A stretch of 9,510 nucleotides of DNA from Candidatus Altarchaeota archaeon (GTDB taxonomy: Archaea; Altiarchaeota; Altiarchaeia; JAFGQM01). Both the position numbers and the translations under genes were made by a program. The notes beneath the pieces are model-generated. The model did not search any database. It saw nothing but the letters and a program-made list of their open reading frames with translations, and was not told the DNA's origin. The DNA lies in assembly GCA_016935655.1 (NCBI GenBank), contig JAFGQM010000048.1, positions 1 through 9,510 on the forward strand. Direction: 5' to 3'. Positions 5,714 to 9,510 of this stretch are shown here, one piece after another; positions within the stretch are counted from its first letter, which is position 1, and each line of letters starts with the position of its first letter.

Positions 5714-7465
5714 CTAAGCAGGTATCCTTCTCTTCATCGCGAACTCTGAGCCGCAGTTCGGGCACTTGTAGTTTATCGAGTCCTTCTCAGGCCTCATGCT
5801 GGTGGCGCAGTTAGAGCAGAACGGCTTTCCGCACGATGAGCAGTATACGATGGTGGTTCCCTTCTTCTTGCAGCGGGGGCAGGCGTTGTTTATCTCTCCC
5901 AAATCCACGAACATCCCGTCATAGCTCTGGTTGTCAAGGCTCTCTCCGAGGCCTTCCAGGTCCCCCATCCCCCCGAGGTCCTCCAGAAGCTCCTCGTCCG
6001 AGTCCCCCAGGCCCAGGTCCTCCTCCCCAAAGGACATCTCCGGCTCGAGCATCTCTACGCCCTCCTCGTCAGGCAGCTTCCCGAATTCCTTTTTCGCTTC
6101 CCCACCCTCCTCCTCATACCACTTCTTGGATTCGTCCAGGGCCTCCTCCTCTCCTTTCTTGGTGCTGGGCAGGAGCTGCTGCCTCACGTCTCCCACAACG
6201 GATTTGAGCACGTCTTCCTCTCTCCTCTTGGGGTAGGCTTTTTGATAAGTGTCGATGCTTTCCGTGATGTCCTCCTCTTCGGCCCCCTCACTCCTTCCAG
6301 CTTTTTCCCCTCCCCTCTCGTGCTTCCGCCCCGTCTTTTTGACTTCTATCTCCTGCTTCCTCAGGTCTTTGAGGGCGTTGGTTATGTCTTCGATGTCCTC
6401 AGACGTGTAGAACTCCTCCTGCTGGGCCTTACCGATACCCTCCTCTAGCCTGCCCTGCTCCTGCAGCTTATCCTTAAGCTTTTCAAGCATGTACCCTATC
6501 TTTATCTCCTCAACACCCAGGGCCTCTGGACCCAGCTTCTCCCTCACGTCCTTTCTCCTTTTCAGCTCCTCCTCTAGCATACTCAGTGTCCTTTCCCTCT
6601 CGAGCTGCGTGGCTAGTTTTTCGCTCTTTATAGTCTCTTTCAGCTGGCCCAAGACCTTCTCCAAGCTCCTACTGTCGCTCTCGCCCTTTGTGGCGACCTT
6701 CTCCAAGTCCTTTCTGATGGCCTTTAGGTCCCCCTCGGTCTCGGCAGGCGTTGGCTTCTCCTCTACCGTTTTTGGTTTTTCTGCAATAGCCACTTCGAGT
6801 CCCCTCACTTCCTCCTTGGGTTTCCCCCTTTTCTTAAGGATTTCCTTCACGGTCCTCTCACCTATCCTCTCTTCCAGTCCGGCCTGCATTTTCGCCTTTG
6901 CTTTTTCCACCTCTCTCGGAGTCTTTTTCCCCTCCTTCAGCTCGCTGGCCTCCTTCACCATCCTGGTCAGCCTTTCTATCCTCCCCTTCTCTTCAGACCT
7001 AAGGACCTCATACTCCAGCTTGTCGGCTATCCCCTCGATTTGTTTTTTCGTTTTTTCGTGCATCCGTTGCTGCGCTTCAAGCTTCTTTTTCTTCTCCTGT
7101 TGTATGCTGTACTTTATGACCTTTCTTGGAACCCCTACCACGACCTTTTTATGGGCCCTTGTGTACTCGACTATCGAGGAGTTCACGGCCAGGAACACGC
7201 CGAAGACAAGGAGGAAATATATCGCATTGCCCTCGGACTCGAACAGCATGGGGCTGGCCGAGTAAAGAGGGACGGGTATCTCAAAAAGCCCCAAAAAAGC
7301 CGCGGGTATGTAAGCTACTAGGCCGAATATCACGAACATGAGCCACCTGGTCCTTGCGAGATAAGTCTTCACATCCGGATAGACGAACTTCAGCGACACG
7401 CTCCCGATGAGGGGGCTCAGCACTAGCAGCAGTATGTAAGGCAGATAAGCTATTATCAGAGACAT
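5714..7465 (-). CDS. Membrane-anchored coiled-coil protein with eight-cysteine FYVE/RING-like C-terminal zinc finger
   Basis: This 583-residue protein belongs to no family I can name. Three hydrophobic helices sit at about 5-27, 42-62 and 81-97. A very long Lys/Glu/Arg-rich coiled-coil region follows (about 115-460), then an acidic, Gly/Leu/Asp-rich linker (460-515). The C-terminus holds eight cysteines as four CxxC pairs: 529/532, 542/545, 550/553 and 568/571. The spacing is C-x2-C-x9-C-x2-C-x4-C-x2-C-x14-C-x2-C, and the centre reads YCSSCGKPFCSNC. This fits a cross-brace, two-zinc fold of FYVE/RING type better than a single zinc ribbon. The basic RRHHCR patch used by FYVE domains for phosphoinositides is absent. 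Two separate zinc ribbons remain possible. The protein probably stands on the membrane with the coiled coil in the cytoplasm, as a scaffold or adaptor. Its start at 7465 fits a leaderless message, and its stop lies one base past the convergent pilin gene. Confidence 0.82.
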   Translation of the reverse strand: MSLIIAYLPYILLLVLSPLIGSVSLKFVYPDVKTYLARTRWLMFVIFGLVAYIPAAFLGLFEIPVPLYSASPMLFESEGNAIYFLLVFGVFLAVNSSIVEYTRAHKKVVVGVPRKVIKYSIQQEKKKKLEAQQRMHEKTKKQIEGIADKLEYEVLRSEEKGRIERLTRMVKEASELKEGKKTPREVEKAKAKMQAGLEERIGERTVKEILKKRGKPKEEVRGLEVAIAEKPKTVEEKPTPAETEGDLKAIRKDLEKVATKGESDSRSLEKVLGQLKETIKSEKLATQLERERTLSMLEEELKRRKDVREKLGPEALGVEEIKIGYMLEKLKDKLQEQGRLEEGIGKAQQEEFYTSEDIEDITNALKDLRKQEIEVKKTGRKHERGGEKAGRSEGAEEEDITESIDTYQKAYPKRREEDVLKSVVGDVRQQLLPSTKKGEEEALDESKKWYEEEGGEAKKEFGKLPDEEGVEMLEPEMSFGEEDLGLGDSDEELLEDLGGMGDLEGLGESLDNQSYDGMFVDLGEINNACPRCKKKGTTIVYCSSCGKPFCSNCATSMRPEKDSINYKCPNCGSEFAMKRRIPA

Positions 7466-7503
7466 TTTGCTGATTTATATGTTTCGCGGAATAAAAAAAC
7501 AAA
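7466..7503. promoter_or_regulatory. 38-base divergent promoter region, probably leaderless in both directions
   Basis: The gap between two divergent start codons is only 38 bases. On the plus strand TTTATAT (7475-7481) lies about 26 bases before the ATG at 7504. On the minus strand the T-rich complement of 7491-7499 (TTTTTTATT) lies about 28 bases before the ATG at 7465. Both distances equal the usual TATA-to-start distance, so both messages would begin at or near their start codons. No Shine-Dalgarno site is seen for either gene. The two boxes face each other, so the two transcription complexes could compete. Confidence 0.55.
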
Positions 7504-7869
7504 ATGAGAGTGAAGGTATCGGCACCGGTCCACCCCACAGAGCGGCTGGAGAAGGTCTTGGACGCGGTGGAGTACATATTCCCGGCCATGGAGTTTAAGG
7601 AATCCGGGGGGGTTGTTAGCGGGGTTGGCAACGACAGGAACTCCCTGGTGGACTTCAAGGAGAGGCTGAAGAACCAGCAGATTAGGGATACGGCCCGTGG
7701 TCTGTTACGTCATTTCATGGAGGATAATAAAATCAAGTTCAGGATAAACAAACAGGCGGCTTGCAAGGCCAAGATAAACTTCGTGGACTTCGACGTCGCG
7801 CTCGGGCCTATTGAGGTTTTGATCGAGGACGAGAACCCTCAGGAACTGGTCGAGTGGCTCTGCGAGTAG
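7504..7869 (+). CDS. UPF0201 (DUF54) family archaeal protein, possible RNA-binding
   Basis: This 121-residue protein matches my memory of the archaeal UPF0201/DUF54 family (the MJ1564 type). The N-terminal strand VKVSAPVHPTE leads to VEYIFP. The conserved segment LKNQQIRDTARGLLR lies at 55-69, the hallmark FRINKQAACKAKINF at 79-93, and GPIEVLIE at 101-108. Family members are usually about 120-145 residues, so it is full length. The fold is an alpha/beta sandwich described as RNA-binding-like, but the cellular role is not established. The start follows a TATA-like box at the leaderless distance and the opening MRVKVSAPV fits the family. It is a single gene: divergent from the zinc-finger gene, and its stop codon abuts that of the poly-HTH gene with no base between. 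Nothing links it to the pilus genes. Confidence 0.85.
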   Translation: MRVKVSAPVHPTERLEKVLDAVEYIFPAMEFKESGGVVSGVGNDRNSLVDFKERLKNQQIRDTARGLLRHFMEDNKIKFRINKQAACKAKINFVDFDVALGPIEVLIEDENPQELVEWLCE

Positions 7870-8982
7870 TCATCTCCTCCTTCTTGCTCCCCCCCTTACC
7901 CTCTTCTTGTTGGGTTTTAAGGACCTGTTCCCCCTTTCAAAAGCCCTCAGCAGGCTCCTTGATGTGTTCTCTATGGCGTCCTCCGAGACTCCGAATGCGC
8001 GCGAGTACAATCTGTGGATATGGTTCACAGACCGCTCACCGTTCTTTATCTCCTGCGCCATCTGCCTGAATTTCGCCAGGACGCTGCTGCTCACATGGAT
8101 TGGGACATTGGCCCTTTCAGCTATGGTCCTGTGGTCCAGTTTTGCACCTGGGTTTTCCTCTATCATCTGCCCGACGGTCTCGAAGGCCCTTCTTTTTTCA
8201 TCATGTCTTTTGTATCGCCGTCTGGGGATTCTACCCGCAGCTATGGCCTCCATTCTGGCATTTTTTACTAAGGTTACAGTGACGCCGTGTTTGCGCGCTA
8301 GTTCAGTCCTGCTAATCCCGGACATGCTTTCATGAGCCAGCTTCGCCCTCCTCTGCCGCGCCCTTTTGAGCCTGTTTTTGTATCTTTGAGCCCTGGTGGG
8401 GAATTTTATGCCTCTCGCAGCCATCTCCCTGACTATCTGTTCCTCGACCCTCATTACAGCCTTGTCCGCCACGCCCACTTCCAGGGATATTTCCCTTATC
8501 GATCTCCTGGAGGGCCTTGTCGAGTCTTTCTTGGCGACAAGAAGACTGCGGACTAAGGCTTCCTCCTGGGGCGCTATTTTCCATGGCTCATGGATACTGT
8601 CGGGTTCCACACCCCTCTCCAGCGCCATCGCTTTTTTTTCCCGGTTCTTTAGTTTCAGGAGAGTTTTCCAAGCGATTTTCCCTTTGTGTTCCCTACCTAT
8701 CTGCATCAGGCTTTTTTCGGATTTCAGCCCCCTGGCAAGGGGCCCTAGATAATATCTTCTTATGTCTCTGGCAACCTGCTCATGATCCTCCTTTACAGTA
8801 GGCCTTGAACCCGGGTCGTATAACGGCGGTCTTGTCTCCCTCCCGGCATTCCTTAACAAACTGGTTATCCCCTTCGCTCCTATGCCAAACTCTTCATAGG
8901 CCTTGGCAGTTGCCCTTACCGAGCGATTCAGCCTTTCCCAGGTCTCGATGATCTCCCGGTCGGTGGGGGGTTTGGACTTCAT
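7870..8982 (-). CDS. Basic protein of serial helix-turn-helix-like modules
   Basis: This 370-residue, very basic protein belongs to no family I recognise. It can be read as a string of about six HTH-like units: 8-47, 85-113, 156-188, 222-253 (SRTELARKHGVTVTLVKNAR), 263-311 (LDHRTIAERANVPIHVSSSV) and 321-352 (HRLYSRAFGVSEDAIENTS). Each has the typical helix, a short turn containing Gly or Val, then a second helix, and the units are joined by Arg/Lys-rich linkers. The tail (354-370) is almost entirely Lys, Arg, Gly and Asn. Multi-site DNA binding or chromatin packaging is inferred; RNA binding is possible. No enzymatic domain is seen. The start could be TTG at 9000 (six residues longer) or ATG at 8982; neither has a ribosome binding site, and I prefer the ATG. 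It lies downstream of a paralog and is probably co-transcribed. Its stop abuts the UPF0201 stop. Confidence 0.75.
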   Translation of the reverse strand: MKSKPPTDREIIETWERLNRSVRATAKAYEEFGIGAKGITSLLRNAGRETRPPLYDPGSRPTVKEDHEQVARDIRRYYLGPLARGLKSEKSLMQIGREHKGKIAWKTLLKLKNREKKAMALERGVEPDSIHEPWKIAPQEEALVRSLLVAKKDSTRPSRRSIREISLEVGVADKAVMRVEEQIVREMAARGIKFPTRAQRYKNRLKRARQRRAKLAHESMSGISRTELARKHGVTVTLVKNARMEAIAAGRIPRRRYKRHDEKRRAFETVGQMIEENPGAKLDHRTIAERANVPIHVSSSVLAKFRQMAQEIKNGERSVNHIHRLYSRAFGVSEDAIENTSRSLLRAFERGNRSLKPNKKRVRGGARRRR

Positions 8983-9010
8983 GCAAAGATTAGGAATCAA
9001 AGAAGAAAAG

Positions 9011-9510
9011 TCATCTCGGCCTTGTGAACTTCCGTTTTATGGATTTATTCTTTGCCCTAATGGCCGCGGTTATGACTGGGGCCGCTTCCATTAAAACGCT
9101 CTCGTTGACATTGAATGTCCTAGCATATCTCCTCTCCGGGACTAGTGCCCTCCCGTTACCCTCTATTATCCCGCGCACCATATGCCTGAACTTGTTCATA
9201 GCCCAGGTCGCTTCATCCTTTGGCATACCTGCCCCTTGCGTGAGCATCCTGTAATTTAGCCTTGCACTAGGATTGAGCCTAAGAGCTTCTATCAGTACCT
9301 CAAATGCCTTTCTTCTACTGGCGGAATGGTCCTGGTGGCGCCTTGGTATGGCTCCAGACTTCAGGCCATGGGTTCTGGCCTTGACTAGGGTCGCTATGGA
9401 AACTCCACCCTCTCCGGCTACTTGTTGTAGTGTTTTGTCGTTGATGGCACTCTTAGCCGCGACTTCAGCCCTTTTTCGTGTCCTTCGCCCCACCCTAGCC
9501 GCATGGGCCC
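9011..9510 (-). CDS. Paralogous serial-HTH basic protein (partial, N-terminus outside window)
   Basis: The frame is open through the right edge and encodes the last 165 residues of a protein resembling residues 209-354 of its downstream neighbour. Shared landmarks, in order, are GVSIATLVKAR versus GVTVTLVKNAR; SGAIPRR versus AGRIPRR; RRKAFEVL versus KRRAFETV; NPSARLNYR versus NPGAKLDHR; MNKFRHMVRGI versus LAKFRQMAQEI; and RRYARTFNVNESV versus RLYSRAFGVSEDA. It ends in a shorter basic tail (KSIKRKFTRPR). Three HTH-like modules are visible. A GTG at 9493 could serve as a start, but the homologous region reads through it to the edge, so the real gene is almost certainly longer. It ends ten bases before the first possible start of the neighbour, which suggests one transcript and a tandem duplication. 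Function is not recognised; DNA binding is inferred from the modules. Confidence 0.7.
   Translation of the reverse strand, partial: AHAARVGRRTRKRAEVAAKSAINDKTLQQVAGEGGVSIATLVKARTHGLKSGAIPRRHQDHSASRRKAFEVLIEALRLNPSARLNYRMLTQGAGMPKDEATWAMNKFRHMVRGIIEGNGRALVPERRYARTFNVNESVLMEAAPVITAAIRAKNKSIKRKFTRPR

Noticed and set aside
6489..7265. 258-residue plus-strand open frame, Ser/Phe/Leu-rich
   Set aside because: It lies wholly antisense to the Lys/Glu-rich coiled-coil gene. Reversed Lys/Glu codons give just this Ser/Phe/Leu composition and suppress stop codons, so it is a shadow.
7907..8335. 142-residue plus-strand open frame with hydrophobic stretches
   Set aside because: It is antisense to the poly-HTH gene, which is supported by module similarity to the neighbouring paralog.
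8632..8639. Run of eight T residues in the poly-HTH gene, possible terminator or slippage site
   Set aside because: On the coding strand it is A8, encoding Lys codons in a basic linker, and the frame is intact. On the plus strand it is not downstream of a gene end.
9491..9493. GTG start for the rightmost minus-strand gene
   Set aside because: The frame is open upstream to the edge and alignment with the paralog extends past this codon, so the gene is treated as truncated by the window.
1..9510. CRISPR array, tRNA, insertion sequence or integrase
   Set aside because: No regularly spaced direct repeats, cloverleaf or T-loop pattern, inverted-repeat-flanked transposase gene or recombinase motif could be found by eye on either strand.

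Overview
The window looks archaeal. At the left edge is the tail of a P1/L12-type ribosomal stalk protein with the archaeal GLGALFG ending. Most genes in the middle encode short proteins with archaeal class III (type IV pilin-like) signal peptides. One gene is a UPF0201/DUF54 protein, a family known from archaea. Promoters look like TATA boxes about 26 bases ahead of leaderless starts, and the clearest Shine-Dalgarno site is GGTGA. A double-domain TadC/ArlJ-like protein, tandem class III pilins and short convergent spacing would suit a DPANN lineage such as Micrarchaeota or Diapherotrites. That assignment is inference; no 16S or other lineage marker is present.

Layout, left to right. (1) 1-125: end of the L12 gene (+) and a hairpin/T-run terminator. 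(2) 150-2759 (+): a small two-helix membrane protein, then a 734-residue pilus assembly platform protein with two T2SF domains. (3) 2760-2827: T-run terminator, TATA-like box and ribosome binding site. (4) 2828-5712 (+): six tightly packed genes, five or six of them with N-termini typical of class III pilins, nearly all with Cys-rich outer domains. (5) 5714-7465 (-): a 583-residue membrane-anchored coiled-coil protein with an eight-cysteine, FYVE/RING-like double zinc finger at its C-terminus. (6) 7466-7503: a 38-base divergent promoter region. (7) 7504-7869 (+): UPF0201 protein. (8) 7870-9510 (-): two tandem paralogous, highly basic proteins built from serial helix-turn-helix-like modules; the upstream one runs off the right edge.

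Blocks 2 to 4 probably make one surface filament or secretion pseudopilus. The platform protein anchors assembly, and the six pilin-like proteins would be the filament or tip subunits. No assembly ATPase and no prepilin peptidase is encoded here, so these must lie elsewhere. The least explained parts are the zinc-finger membrane protein that converges on the pilin operon and the poly-HTH gene pair at the right end. No tRNA, rRNA, CRISPR array, insertion sequence or long repeat was seen, and the only gene-free stretches are far shorter than 300 bases.
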